A stretch of DNA of 64,000 bases from Gemmatimonadota bacterium (GTDB taxonomy: Bacteria > Gemmatimonadota > Gemmatimonadetes > Longimicrobiales > Gaopeijiaceae): contig JAWKQN010000017.1 of assembly GCA_041390125.1 (NCBI GenBank), forward strand, positions 1-64,000, written 5' to 3'. The first letter of the stretch is position 1, and each line of letters opens with the position of its first letter. The notes beneath the pieces were generated by a model. That model saw only the letters and a program-made list of their open reading frames with translations. It searched no databases and was not told the origin of the DNA. A program made the position numbers and the translations under genes. Below, piece after piece: positions 35,138-43,887 of the stretch.

Positions 35138-35665
35138 TCACCACGCAGCGTCCTGCACCTCTCGCCACGGCAGGACGTCGATGTCGCTCCGACGCTGGCG
35201 TTCGCGTCCGCCGTGGACCAGGCGAGCGACGACCTCGCGATGGGCCTGCTCGGCGTCGTTCGCGCAGCTTTCCACGAAGCTGCGCAACGCCGTACGGTGT
35301 TCGGTCGCGATGGTCGCGCCGGACTTCATCTCCACCGCATGGAGTCGATCGCCGCCCTCGACGATCAGATCGATCTCGCGGCCGCGGCTTTCCCGGAGGT
35401 GGAAGAGGTCCGCGGGACGGCGCGCGTGGAGCCGCGCTTTACGCACTTCGGATGCCACCCATGACTCGAAGAGGGCGCCTCGCAGAGGGTGGGTGCGTAG
35501 CTGGTCGGGTCTCCGGATTCCCAGGAGGTGGCAGGCGAGTCCCGTGTCCACGAAATGGAGCTTGGGGGTCTTCACGACCCGCTTCCGGACATTGCGGACC
35601 CAGGGAGGAAGGCGGAAGACGACAAAGCTCGCCTCCAGGACGACGATCGCAGGCGCGCTCCCCCC
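35138..35665 (-). pseudogene. Truncated AAA/DUF4143 ATPase gene (C-terminal remnant)
   Basis: About 175 residues remain of a protein that normally has about 400: an N-terminal AAA ATPase plus a C-terminal DUF4143 (PD-(D/E)XK-like) domain. The remnant reads LEASFVVFRLPPWVRN then KRVVKTPKLHFVDTGLACH, RGALFESWVASEVRKA, and LRESRGREIDLIVEGGDRLH, all good DUF4143 matches. The ATPase half is absent. The open frame begins immediately after the TAG stop of the isoaspartyl peptidase gene, in the same frame; homology starts about 30 bases later (near 35636). A GTG at 35575 could start a shorter product. I read it as 5'-deleted by a rearrangement. Confidence 0.75.
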
Positions 35666-36646
35666 CTACGACGTGCCCTCCCCCCAGATGTCCACGTGCG
35701 GTACCCCGTCCTCTCCCACCCACCCGCGGTACATGCCGGGCGTGTTGAAGCACAGCTCCACGTGGCCGTCCGCGTCGAGGGCCACCAGACCACCCGACCG
35801 CGGCACCTGACGGGCCAGCTCGTCCCAGATCACGGCGCGTACGGCCTCCGACAGGGACGCCCCCGTCAGCGCCATGCGGGCCTCCACCGCGTGCGCCAGC
35901 GCCAGGCGGATGAAGTATTCGCCCCAGCCGGTGCAGGAGACCGCGCAGCGCAGGCTGGCCCACGTGCCGGCGCCGATGATGGGCGTGTCCCCGACGCGGC
36001 CCCAGGTCTTGCCCGCCATGCCGCCGGTCGAGGTGGCGGCGGCGAGCGTGCCGCTGCGGTCCAGCGCCACGGCGCCCACCGTGCCCGCCTTCGACGTCGG
36101 GTCGCTCGTGGGCTCGGCGTCGCCGAGCACGTTGGGCCGTCCACCGCGGCGCTCCAGCGCGCGCTGGAGCTCGGCGCGCCTCCGCTCCGTGCCGAACCAG
36201 CCCGGGTCCACGGGCTCCAGGCCCTGGGTCCGAGCGAACGCCTCCGCGCCCTCGCCGATCAGCATCAGGTGCTCGGAGCGCTCCATCACGCGGCGCGCGA
36301 GCACGACCGGGTTGCGCACGCCGGTCACGCCAGCCACGGCGCCCGCGTCCCGGTCCGCGCCGCGCATGATCGAGGCGTCCATGGTGATCACGCCGCGCTC
36401 GTCGTAGTTGGAGCCCCGCCCCGCGTTGAAGTGGGGCGAGTCCTCCAGCACGCATACGGCGGCCACCACGGCGTCGACGGCGTCGCCCCCCTGGTCGAGC
36501 GCGCTGCGGCCCGCCTGAAGGGACGCCGCCAGGTCTGCCTCGTAGGCTGCCTTCAGCTCCGGCGTCATCCGCTCCGGGGTGAGCGTCCCCACGCCGCCGT
36601 GGATCGCCACACCGTGCGCGATGCGCACTCTCGCTGCTCCGCTCAT
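35666..36646 (-). CDS. Isoaspartyl peptidase / L-asparaginase
   Basis: A 326-residue Ntn-hydrolase of the plant-type asparaginase (IaaA) family. The autocatalytic cleavage site is Gly188-Thr189 in SKAGTVGAVALD, corresponding to Thr179 of E. coli IaaA, with NAGRGSNY, GADRDAGAVAGV and STGGMAGKTWGRVGD as other conserved segments. It degrades isoaspartyl dipeptides and asparagine. Its start overlaps the stop of the upstream ketopantoate reductase gene (ATGA). The DUF4143 remnant begins directly at its stop. Confidence 0.94.
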   Translation of the reverse strand: MSGAARVRIAHGVAIHGGVGTLTPERMTPELKAAYEADLAASLQAGRSALDQGGDAVDAVVAAVCVLEDSPHFNAGRGSNYDERGVITMDASIMRGADRDAGAVAGVTGVRNPVVLARRVMERSEHLMLIGEGAEAFARTQGLEPVDPGWFGTERRRAELQRALERRGGRPNVLGDAEPTSDPTSKAGTVGAVALDRSGTLAAATSTGGMAGKTWGRVGDTPIIGAGTWASLRCAVSCTGWGEYFIRLALAHAVEARMALTGASLSEAVRAVIWDELARQVPRSGGLVALDADGHVELCFNTPGMYRGWVGEDGVPHVDIWGEGTS

Positions 36647-37698
36647 GGGCGCTCCTCACGGTCGGGGGTCCCACCCACCACGGCGACCAGAACGTCCACG
36701 TTCGCACGCTCCTGCCGCCGCGCTCCCGCCTCGATCTCGTGGATCTGCGTGATCACCGCGTCCACGACCGGGGTCGGCACGCCCAGCCGGCGACCGGCGC
36801 CCGCCACCGGACCGAGCTGGGCATCCACCTCCGTCCGCCGTCTGCGCACGGCCAGGTCGCGCCAGATCCCGCTGTGCGTCTTGGCCGAGCGGCGGTTGAA
36901 GGACACCAGCGCGTCCAGCGACGCATGCGCGGTGGCAAGGGACGCATCCGGTGCGAACGCGGCCGGATCGAAGCCGTCGAACGCCTGCAGGGGGATGCCC
37001 TCGGCGTGGGCCACGCGACACACCTCCCGCGCGATCGCCACGTACACGGGCCGATGCTCCCGGTCGGCGAGCGCGTCGGCGATCGGATCGTCCGTGAGCG
37101 CGGTGACGAACAACAGCGCACCGTAGGCGAGCTTGCTCCAGAGATAGCCGAAGATGGTGTCCGTGAGCACGGCATTCGGCTCGAAGATGCGCAGCAGATC
37201 GTGCAGCGCCCGCACGCGTTCGGTGGAGCGTCCGTCCAGCTCGCCCACCACGACCGCACCCCGGCCACCCCAGTGCACCACGCCGGGCTCCAGCACGTCG
37301 GCGCCGAAGTTCACGAAGGCGCCGATGGTGCGGGCCGCTCCGACCTCGGCGGCGATCACAGGCTCGTTGAGCCCGTTCTGGATGGAGGCCACCCACCCGT
37401 CGTCGGTCAGGAACAGGGCCGCCTCGCGGATGGCCTCTTCCGTGTGGTGTGCCTTCACGCAGAGGAGCATCCGCCCGTAGCGGCCGGTCAACGCGGACGG
37501 CGTCACCGCGTCCGCGGGGACGGTGAACTCGGCCTGGGGGCCCGTGACGCGCAGGCCGTCCCGGTTCAGGGCGGCCACGTGCGCCCCATCCCGGTCCACG
37601 AAGCGGACGGCGTGTCCGGCGCGCGCCAGCACCCCGCCGATGGTGCCGCCCATGGCGCCGGCGCCCCAGATGAGCAGGGGATCGTGGGGGTCGGTCAT
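36643..37698 (-). CDS. Ketopantoate reductase family (PanE/ApbA) protein
   Basis: A 351-residue NADPH-dependent 2-dehydropantoate 2-reductase family protein. LLIWGAGAMGGTIGGVLA (GAGAMG 12-17) is the dinucleotide loop, LCVKAHHTEEA and SIQNGLNE the substrate-domain joint, and GYLWSKLAYGA contains the conserved Lys. It fits the PanE family but is longer at the C-terminus than E. coli PanE (303), and no pan genes lie nearby, so a related 2-hydroxyacid substrate is possible. It is translationally coupled to the isoaspartyl peptidase gene. Confidence 0.85.
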   Translation of the reverse strand: MTDPHDPLLIWGAGAMGGTIGGVLARAGHAVRFVDRDGAHVAALNRDGLRVTGPQAEFTVPADAVTPSALTGRYGRMLLCVKAHHTEEAIREAALFLTDDGWVASIQNGLNEPVIAAEVGAARTIGAFVNFGADVLEPGVVHWGGRGAVVVGELDGRSTERVRALHDLLRIFEPNAVLTDTIFGYLWSKLAYGALLFVTALTDDPIADALADREHRPVYVAIAREVCRVAHAEGIPLQAFDGFDPAAFAPDASLATAHASLDALVSFNRRSAKTHSGIWRDLAVRRRRTEVDAQLGPVAGAGRRLGVPTPVVDAVITQIHEIEAGARRQERANVDVLVAVVGGTPDREERP

Positions 37699-37877
37699 GG
37701 GCCTCGGGGTCGGTGGGATCGCGGGTCCGGCCGGGAGCTGGCGCGCAGCGGCGCGGTTCCAACGCGGGGTGCGGGCGCCGCAGACACTTCGCTGCGTGCG
37801 GTCGGCGCGTCAAGAAGTCGGGCGGTTCGTGTCCGCCCCCCGTGGACCCCACGGAGTCATCGGGTGTGCGAGCCGCC

Positions 37878-37925
37878 GGCGGCCCGGCGGCCCGGCGGCC
37901 CGGCGGCCCGGCGGCCCGGCGGCCC
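37878..37925. repeat. Six tandem copies of the octamer GGCGGCCC
   Basis: Six perfect head-to-tail copies of GGCGGCCC fill 37878-37925, 62 bp before the GTG at 37988. The rest of the 289-bp gap (37699-37987) between the divergent genes is GC-rich without other features. Octamer tracts of this kind are prone to slipped-strand changes in copy number, which would alter promoter spacing. The unit is not a multiple of three and it is not in a coding frame. Confidence 0.85.
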
Positions 37926-37987
37926 GGGGGCGCTGGCGCACGCACTGCGCCGCTCCATATTGCCGTGGACCCTCCACCGGAGCCTTC

Positions 37988-40222
37988 GTGAAACGTCGCG
38001 ACGTCCCCCTCGCCGGCCCGCTTTCCGCCGCCCTCCTCTGCACCGCGCTCGCGGCGCCGCTCGCCGGACAGACCGCCGCCTGCACCCTGGACGGGTACTC
38101 CACGGGTGCGCCGGTCCTGGCCGAGCCGAGTGCCGCCGGCGTGCGACTCACCTGGGACGGCACCGACGGAGCGCGCGTGCGCATGGCGCTGGAACGTGGG
38201 AGCAGCGGGCCGCGGATCGTCCAGTGGGAGCTGGCGGATGCCGGCGCCGACTTCCGCACGATCGCGCGCGATGTCGGGTTCGACCTGGAGGTCGTGGAGG
38301 GATACCGCCGGATCAGCAATCAACAGCTCGTGCCGCTCCGTGAGCTGGGGGTCGAGCTGACCTCCGACGTCGTCGATCGCTACAAGTGGGACGTCTTCTG
38401 GGACGCGCCGCTCGACCTGGCGCCGCCCGCCGGCGGCGGGATGATGAGCGCCAACCCGCCGCCGGCGGACGGCGTCGCGCACCAGCCGGGGCTTCCGCGT
38501 CGGCCGGAGGAGATCCGCCGCGGTCGGGTCGCTTTCACGGGCGGCGGATGCGCGGTCGAGAGCGAGGGCCGTCGGCTGCGCGTGCGCTTCCCGGGGCTCG
38601 CTGCCGGCTCCTTCCAGGGCGAGCTGGTCCTCACTGCGTATGCCGGAACCAGCCTGCTGCGGGTCGAGGCCATCGCGAGCACCACGCTCCCGTCGGTGGC
38701 CTACAAGTACGATCTCGGCTTGAGCGGTCTCCCCGTGCAGGGCAGCCGCGTCCACTGGCGCGACCTGTCCAACCGGCCGCAGTCGTACGGGCTCCGCGGT
38801 CCGGTGAACGATGCGTTGGTTCCGTTGCGGGCGGCCAATCGCGTGGTGGTGGCAGAGACGGGCGGGGCGGCCATCGCCGCGTTCCCTCCTCCGCATACGT
38901 TCTTCTGGGCGCGCGAGGTGGAGATCGTCGTCGGCAACGACTGGTATCGGAAGGACGGGCCGGACGTCTTCAGCTTCGGCGTACGTCAGGGCGAGGCGGA
39001 GGTGGTGGAGCGCTACCGCGCCAACTGGTCCCTCTACAGCGCGCCGCCCGGCACGGAGCAGCACATGGCGGCCTACTTCCTGCCGGTGCCGGGGGATGGC
39101 GAGGCCGCCTTCACCGCGGCGCTCGCGTTCACGAACGGCGACGTGTACCCGACGTTGCCGGGCTACAAGGTCCTGGGCAGCCACTACCACACCGACGTGG
39201 GACGCACGCTGATGGCGAGTGGCAGCGTGGACACCCGTCTGCCCGACTTCGAGGCCCTGCGCGCTGCGGGCATCGACATCGCGGGTCCCGTCGATCGCCC
39301 GCGCGACGAGACCCAGCTGGAGGAGCAGCGCTGGCTGTTCGAGGGCGCCCGCCGGCACTCCGACGACCGCTTCCTGGTCCTGCCCGAGATGGAGAACAGC
39401 AATCTGCTCGGCGGGCACTGGGACCTGTTCTTCTCCCACCCCGTCCACTACGTGGACACGCGTGAGCCCGGAACGCCCCTCGTGACGGAGCATCCGGAGT
39501 ACGGACGCGTCTACAACATCGGCAGCGTCGACGACATGCGGGCGATGATCGAGGCGGAGGACATGCTGGTCTTCATGCCCCACCCGCGCACGAAGGGCTC
39601 GACGGGCTATCCGGACGCGATCCGCCAGAGCCCGCAGTTCCTGTCGGATTGGTATCGCGGTGTCGGGTGGCGCTGGGGGATGGGCTCCGACCTGTCGGAG
39701 GAGCGGTTGTCCGGCACGCGCGTGATCCCCCTGCTGGACGACATGAACAACTGGATCGCCGACTCGGACCTGCGGCTGAAGGGTCTGGTCGGCATCACCG
39801 AGACGTACGCCAAGGCGCCGGGCGACGACATCTACGCGAACGGACCGGTCACCTACCTGCGCCTGGATCGGCTGCCTGCCGGGGACGACTACGCCCCGGT
39901 GGTGCGGGCGCTGCGTGAGGGGGACTACTTCGTGACCTCGGGAGAGGTGTTGATCCCGGAGCATCGCTACGAGGGCCAGGGCGACACCCGGACGCTGGTG
40001 GCCGACGTCCGGTGGAGCTTCCCGCTGGCGTTCGTGGAGGTCGTGACGGGAGACGGCGAGCGCACGACCACCCACCGGGTGGAGGCCGCCGACCTGCCCG
40101 CGTTCGGCACCCACACGTTCCGGATCCCCTTCGCGGCCCGCGGGCAGGCCTGGGTGCGCTTCGCCGCGTGGGACACCGCAGGGAACGGAGCGATGACCAT
40201 GCCGGTACGGCTGGAGCGCTGA
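37988..40222 (+). CDS. Secreted PHP-like (CehA/McbA-type) hydrolase
   Basis: A 744-residue exported protein with a signal peptide (AALLCTALAAPLAGQ). The first 330 residues form beta-rich domains. From about residue 395 a metal-hydrolase-like pattern appears: GSHYHTDVG (HxH), LPEMENSN (Glu), VFMPHPRTKG (His) and MGSDLSEERL, followed by GDYFVTSGEVLI. This order resembles PHP-domain enzymes such as CehA/McbA carbaryl hydrolases, though I cannot confirm all ligands. The C-terminal 70 residues are a beta domain. A GTG start with GGAG five bases before is chosen. Tandem octamers at 37878-37925 lie in its upstream region. Confidence 0.72.
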   Translation: MKRRDVPLAGPLSAALLCTALAAPLAGQTAACTLDGYSTGAPVLAEPSAAGVRLTWDGTDGARVRMALERGSSGPRIVQWELADAGADFRTIARDVGFDLEVVEGYRRISNQQLVPLRELGVELTSDVVDRYKWDVFWDAPLDLAPPAGGGMMSANPPPADGVAHQPGLPRRPEEIRRGRVAFTGGGCAVESEGRRLRVRFPGLAAGSFQGELVLTAYAGTSLLRVEAIASTTLPSVAYKYDLGLSGLPVQGSRVHWRDLSNRPQSYGLRGPVNDALVPLRAANRVVVAETGGAAIAAFPPPHTFFWAREVEIVVGNDWYRKDGPDVFSFGVRQGEAEVVERYRANWSLYSAPPGTEQHMAAYFLPVPGDGEAAFTAALAFTNGDVYPTLPGYKVLGSHYHTDVGRTLMASGSVDTRLPDFEALRAAGIDIAGPVDRPRDETQLEEQRWLFEGARRHSDDRFLVLPEMENSNLLGGHWDLFFSHPVHYVDTREPGTPLVTEHPEYGRVYNIGSVDDMRAMIEAEDMLVFMPHPRTKGSTGYPDAIRQSPQFLSDWYRGVGWRWGMGSDLSEERLSGTRVIPLLDDMNNWIADSDLRLKGLVGITETYAKAPGDDIYANGPVTYLRLDRLPAGDDYAPVVRALREGDYFVTSGEVLIPEHRYEGQGDTRTLVADVRWSFPLAFVEVVTGDGERTTTHRVEAADLPAFGTHTFRIPFAARGQAWVRFAAWDTAGNGAMTMPVRLER

Positions 40223-40249
40223 ACGCTCCTCCCTCCTTCCGGAACCGCC

Positions 40250-42334
40250 GTGACGCCCGATCCGAACCCGCTGCTCGCCGACGCCGGCCCGATCCCGTTC
40301 GACCGCATCCGTGCCGAGCACGTGGAGCCCGGCATCCGTCAGGCGCTCGCCGAGGCGCGCGCGGTCGTGGACGCCATCGCGGCGGGCGACGCCTCACCCC
40401 GGTGGGAGACCACGCTGGGTCCGCTGGACGAGGCCGCCGAGCGGCTGGCCCGGCGCATCGCGCCGGCCTCCCACCTGGTGGCCGTGGCCCAGACGCCGGA
40501 GCTGCGCGAAGCCTACAACGCGGTGCTGCCCGACATCTCGGCCTTCTGGTCGGGGCTGCACCTGGACGAGCGTCTCTGGAGTCGCATCGAGGCGTACTCC
40601 ACCACCGAGGAGGCGCAGTCCCTGACCGGCATCCGGCGGCGCCACCTGGACAAGACGCTGCGCGAATTCCGCCGTGCCGGCGCCGACCTGCCGGAGGCGC
40701 AGAAGGAGCGCCTGCGCGCGCTCCACGTGGAGATGGCCAGCCTGGAGCAGAAGTTCTCCGAGAACGTCCTGGACGCCACCGCCGCCTACGAGCTGCTCGT
40801 CACGGACGAGGACCGCCTGAAGGGCGTCCCCGAGCCCGCGAAGAAGCGCGCGGCCGCCAAGGCACGCGAGGCCGGAAAGGAAGGCTGGCTGCTCACCCTG
40901 GACTACCCGTCCGTGGAGCCCATCCTCAAGCACTGCGAGGACCGGGCGCTCCGGCGCGAGATCCACGCCGCCTACTGTCTCCGCTGTCGCGATGGCGAGT
41001 GGGACAACCGGCCGCTCATCGCCCGGCTGCTCCGCCTGCGCGACGAGCTGGCCACGCTGCTCGGCTACGCCACGTTCGCCGACTACCAGCTCGAGGACCG
41101 CATGGCCCGGGACGGCACCCGCGCCCGGGCCTTCGAGGCCGACCTCGTGGCCCGCACGCGGCCGTACTGGGCGCGGGATACGCGGGCGCTGGAGGCGCAC
41201 GCGGCCACGCTCGGTCTGGATGCCCTCCAGCCCTGGGACGTGGCCTTCGTGGCCGAGAAGCTCCGCAAGGCCCACTTCGATCTCGACGACGAGCTGCTCC
41301 GGCCCTGGTTCGCGCTGGACCGCGTCGAGCGGGGATTGTTCGACATCGTGGAACGGGTCTTCGGGTTCCGCGTCGTGGAGATCGACGACGACCCGGTCTG
41401 GCACCCGGACGTGCGTACCTTCGCGCTGTACGAAGGGGAGACCCGTCTCGGGGTCTTCTATACGGACTGGTTCCCGCGCAAGGAGAAGCGACCCGGCGCC
41501 TGGATGGACGCGTTCGCGACGGGCGGCCCCGACGGGGACGGCTTCACCCCTCACGTGGGCGCCATCTGCGGCAACTTCACACCGCCGCAGGACGGCACCC
41601 CGGCGCTGCTGACGCATGACGAGGTGCAGACGCTCTTCCACGAGTTCGGGCACCTGCTGCATCACTGCACGTCGCGTGTGGCGGTGCCGGCGCGCGCCGG
41701 GATCCACGTCGCGTGGGACTTCGTGGAGCTGCCCAGCCAGATCATGGAGAACTGGACGTGGGAGCGCGACGCGCTCGACCTGTTCGCGCGTCATCACGAG
41801 ACGGGTGAGCCGCTCCCCGAGGACATTTTCCAGCGCATGCTGGACGCGCGCCGCTTCCTGGGCGGCTGGTACCAGATGCGCCAGCTGTCGTTCGGGACGC
41901 TGGACCTCCTCCTGCACGCCGACGTGGCGCCCCGACTTCGCCGGGAGGCCGCCACGGACGGGGACGACCTCGACCTGCGGCAGGGACAGGAGGTCGTCGA
42001 TCTCGTGCGCGAAGTGCTGGTCGAGTTCTCCCCGACCGCGGCCTTCGCGGACCTGCACGTCCTCACGTCCTTCAGTCACCTGTTCGCCGGCGGCTACGCG
42101 GCCGGCTACTACAGCTACCTCTGGTCGGAGGTGCTGGACGCGGACGCGTTCACGCGCTTCCGCGACGCGGGCGTGCTCGACGGGGAGACCGGCCGCGCCT
42201 ACGTGCGCGCCATCCTCTCGCAGGGGGATTCGGAGGATCCGGAGGTGCTCTTCCGCGCCTTCATGGGCCGCGATCCGGACGCGGGCGCGTTGCTGGAGCG
42301 GAACCTGGGATCGTTGGAGGCGGACGCGGCCTGA
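40250..42334 (+). CDS. M3 family oligopeptidase (oligopeptidase A-like)
   Basis: A 694-residue zinc oligopeptidase of family M3. The zinc site is HEFGH (464-468) followed by LLHH, with the downstream Glu in DFVELPSQIMENW; PIPFDRIRAEHVEPGI at the N-terminus and YYSYLWSEVLDAD near the end are also characteristic. It degrades short peptides in the cytoplasm. A GTG start at 40250 fits the family N-terminus; the ribosome site is weak (CCGGAA). It follows the PHP-like gene by 27 bp, so an operon is likely. Confidence 0.94.
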   Translation: MTPDPNPLLADAGPIPFDRIRAEHVEPGIRQALAEARAVVDAIAAGDASPRWETTLGPLDEAAERLARRIAPASHLVAVAQTPELREAYNAVLPDISAFWSGLHLDERLWSRIEAYSTTEEAQSLTGIRRRHLDKTLREFRRAGADLPEAQKERLRALHVEMASLEQKFSENVLDATAAYELLVTDEDRLKGVPEPAKKRAAAKAREAGKEGWLLTLDYPSVEPILKHCEDRALRREIHAAYCLRCRDGEWDNRPLIARLLRLRDELATLLGYATFADYQLEDRMARDGTRARAFEADLVARTRPYWARDTRALEAHAATLGLDALQPWDVAFVAEKLRKAHFDLDDELLRPWFALDRVERGLFDIVERVFGFRVVEIDDDPVWHPDVRTFALYEGETRLGVFYTDWFPRKEKRPGAWMDAFATGGPDGDGFTPHVGAICGNFTPPQDGTPALLTHDEVQTLFHEFGHLLHHCTSRVAVPARAGIHVAWDFVELPSQIMENWTWERDALDLFARHHETGEPLPEDIFQRMLDARRFLGGWYQMRQLSFGTLDLLLHADVAPRLRREAATDGDDLDLRQGQEVVDLVREVLVEFSPTAAFADLHVLTSFSHLFAGGYAAGYYSYLWSEVLDADAFTRFRDAGVLDGETGRAYVRAILSQGDSEDPEVLFRAFMGRDPDAGALLERNLGSLEADAA

Positions 42335-42469
42335 CGGCGGCGGGTCGGAAGACCGGCCCCATCGCCGACCGCGGCGGGGTGACCCGCCGGCGCGTCCTCG
42401 CCGTGGGCCAGCCCGCCGGCCGGTGCCCGATCGCGCCCCGCCGGCCGCCTGCCGGTGCGTCGCGCCGGC

Positions 42470-43807
42470 CTACCGACCCACCAGCACCCAGTCCTCCTGC
42501 GGCGGGATCAGCCACTCGGCCCCGTTCTCCGTGATCACCACCATCTCCTCCACCGAGATGGTCTTGGTGGTGCCGTCCGGCTGTTCCCATCCGAAGAACC
42601 CATCGAACGCGAACGTCTGACCAGGCCGGAGCGGTCGAGCCGCGTCGCCTTCGGCGGTGCGGCCGCCCACGGCACCCCCCAGCCTCGGCCCCAGGTCGTG
42701 CGCCCAGTAGCCGACCGGATGACCGGTGCTCCAGATGATCGGGATCGACCCGTTCGCCCCCAGGACCTCGCGCTGCGCGCGGTCGACGTCCCACCCGGTG
42801 GCGCCGGGCCTCATCGCGGCGAAGGCGGCGCGGCTTCCCGCCCGCGCCCGCTCCCAGCGCTCCTGCATCTCCGGCGGCGCCTCGGTCTCGCCGTCCCGCA
42901 GCACATAGGCGAAGCGCTGGATGTCGGTGACCCACATTCCGTGCACCTTGATGCCGAAGTCCGTCTGGATGACGTCGCCGGGTTGGATCACCTTGTCGGT
43001 GGAATGCGAATGCCCGCGGTCGGGGCCCGAGTTCACGTTCGGGTTCTGATCCGCCGCCCATCCGTCGGCGACGCCCAGCTCGGCCATGCGCCGCTTGAGG
43101 AACCGGGCCACGTCGGCGTCCGTCGTCTGCCCGGGCACGATGGTGGCGTACGCCTCCAGCTCCAGCTCGGCGGTGAGCCGGGCCGCGCGCCGCATGAGGT
43201 CCACCTCGCGCGGCAGCTTCACCGACAGCCACTCGATCACGAGGTCCTCGGAGGAGACGAGCCGGCTCGCCAGTCGCGGGCCGACCGCCTGTTCGAGGGC
43301 GTTGCGCTGCGTCCAGGAAAGCCCATCGGCGATGTTGCGGCTGCTGCTGTTCACGGCGATCCGCTGGGCGCCGCGTGCGGTCAGCTCCTCCGCCACCACC
43401 TGGTAGACGCTCCGGTCCCTGGGGATGGCGAGCACGGAATCGAGCGGCGTCACCTCGGCCAGCGCCGTGCTCTCCGTGACCGGTGAGATCGCCAGCGAGC
43501 GGAGCGACCCGTCCGGCCCGGCGAAGAACAGGAAAGCCGCCAGGCCGCCGGCGTTCTCCGCGCCCACGTGCGCGGCGATCGGGTCGTTGGCGTTCTCCCG
43601 GCCCAGGACCACCCACGCATCCACACCGGCACGCGCCATCGCCGGACCCAGGAGCGTGCGGATGCGCTCCGCGCGGATCGACGGCCACAAGGTGGCATCG
43701 TCGGGGAACGGGAGGGGGTCCGCCGCGGGCTGCTGCGGCGCGTCCGCCGAGCAGGCGGCGCCGGCGAGCGCCAGCAGGCTCAGCATCGGGCTTCTGAACC
43801 GCCGCAT
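42470..43807 (-). CDS. M24 family metallopeptidase (Xaa-Pro aminopeptidase-like), lipoprotein
   Basis: A 445-residue pita-bread-fold peptidase with an N-terminal lipoprotein signal (SLLALAGAACS). Metal ligands are visible: Asp in IQTDFGIKVHG and VTDIQRFAYV, His in STGHPVGYWAHDLGP, Glu in ISVEEMVVITENGAEWL. The usual N-terminal creatinase domain is present (WVVLGRENANDPIAAHVG). The start at 43807 gives the signal peptide. An in-frame ATG at 43888 overlaps the stop of the upstream gene (TGATG), so translation may be coupled and the protein 27 residues longer. It is the downstream member of an operon with the VPS10-like gene. Confidence 0.88.
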   Translation of the reverse strand: MRRFRSPMLSLLALAGAACSADAPQQPAADPLPFPDDATLWPSIRAERIRTLLGPAMARAGVDAWVVLGRENANDPIAAHVGAENAGGLAAFLFFAGPDGSLRSLAISPVTESTALAEVTPLDSVLAIPRDRSVYQVVAEELTARGAQRIAVNSSSRNIADGLSWTQRNALEQAVGPRLASRLVSSEDLVIEWLSVKLPREVDLMRRAARLTAELELEAYATIVPGQTTDADVARFLKRRMAELGVADGWAADQNPNVNSGPDRGHSHSTDKVIQPGDVIQTDFGIKVHGMWVTDIQRFAYVLRDGETEAPPEMQERWERARAGSRAAFAAMRPGATGWDVDRAQREVLGANGSIPIIWSTGHPVGYWAHDLGPRLGGAVGGRTAEGDAARPLRPGQTFAFDGFFGWEQPDGTTKTISVEEMVVITENGAEWLIPPQEDWVLVGR

Positions 43808-43887
43808 CGGACGCGCGGACTCCGCGAACGAGTGCCGCGCGCAGGCGGTCGTGCCGCTCGGATCGGATGCGCCTCGGCGTTTCGTCA

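Noticed and set aside
37878..37925. CRISPR array
   Set aside because: The repeats are eight bases long, directly adjoining, with no spacers and no cas genes nearby.
36656..40321. A 1221-codon open frame on the minus strand
   Set aside because: It runs antisense to the PHP-like gene and out of frame across the PanE-like gene; no recognisable protein and the octamer repeat lies inside it.
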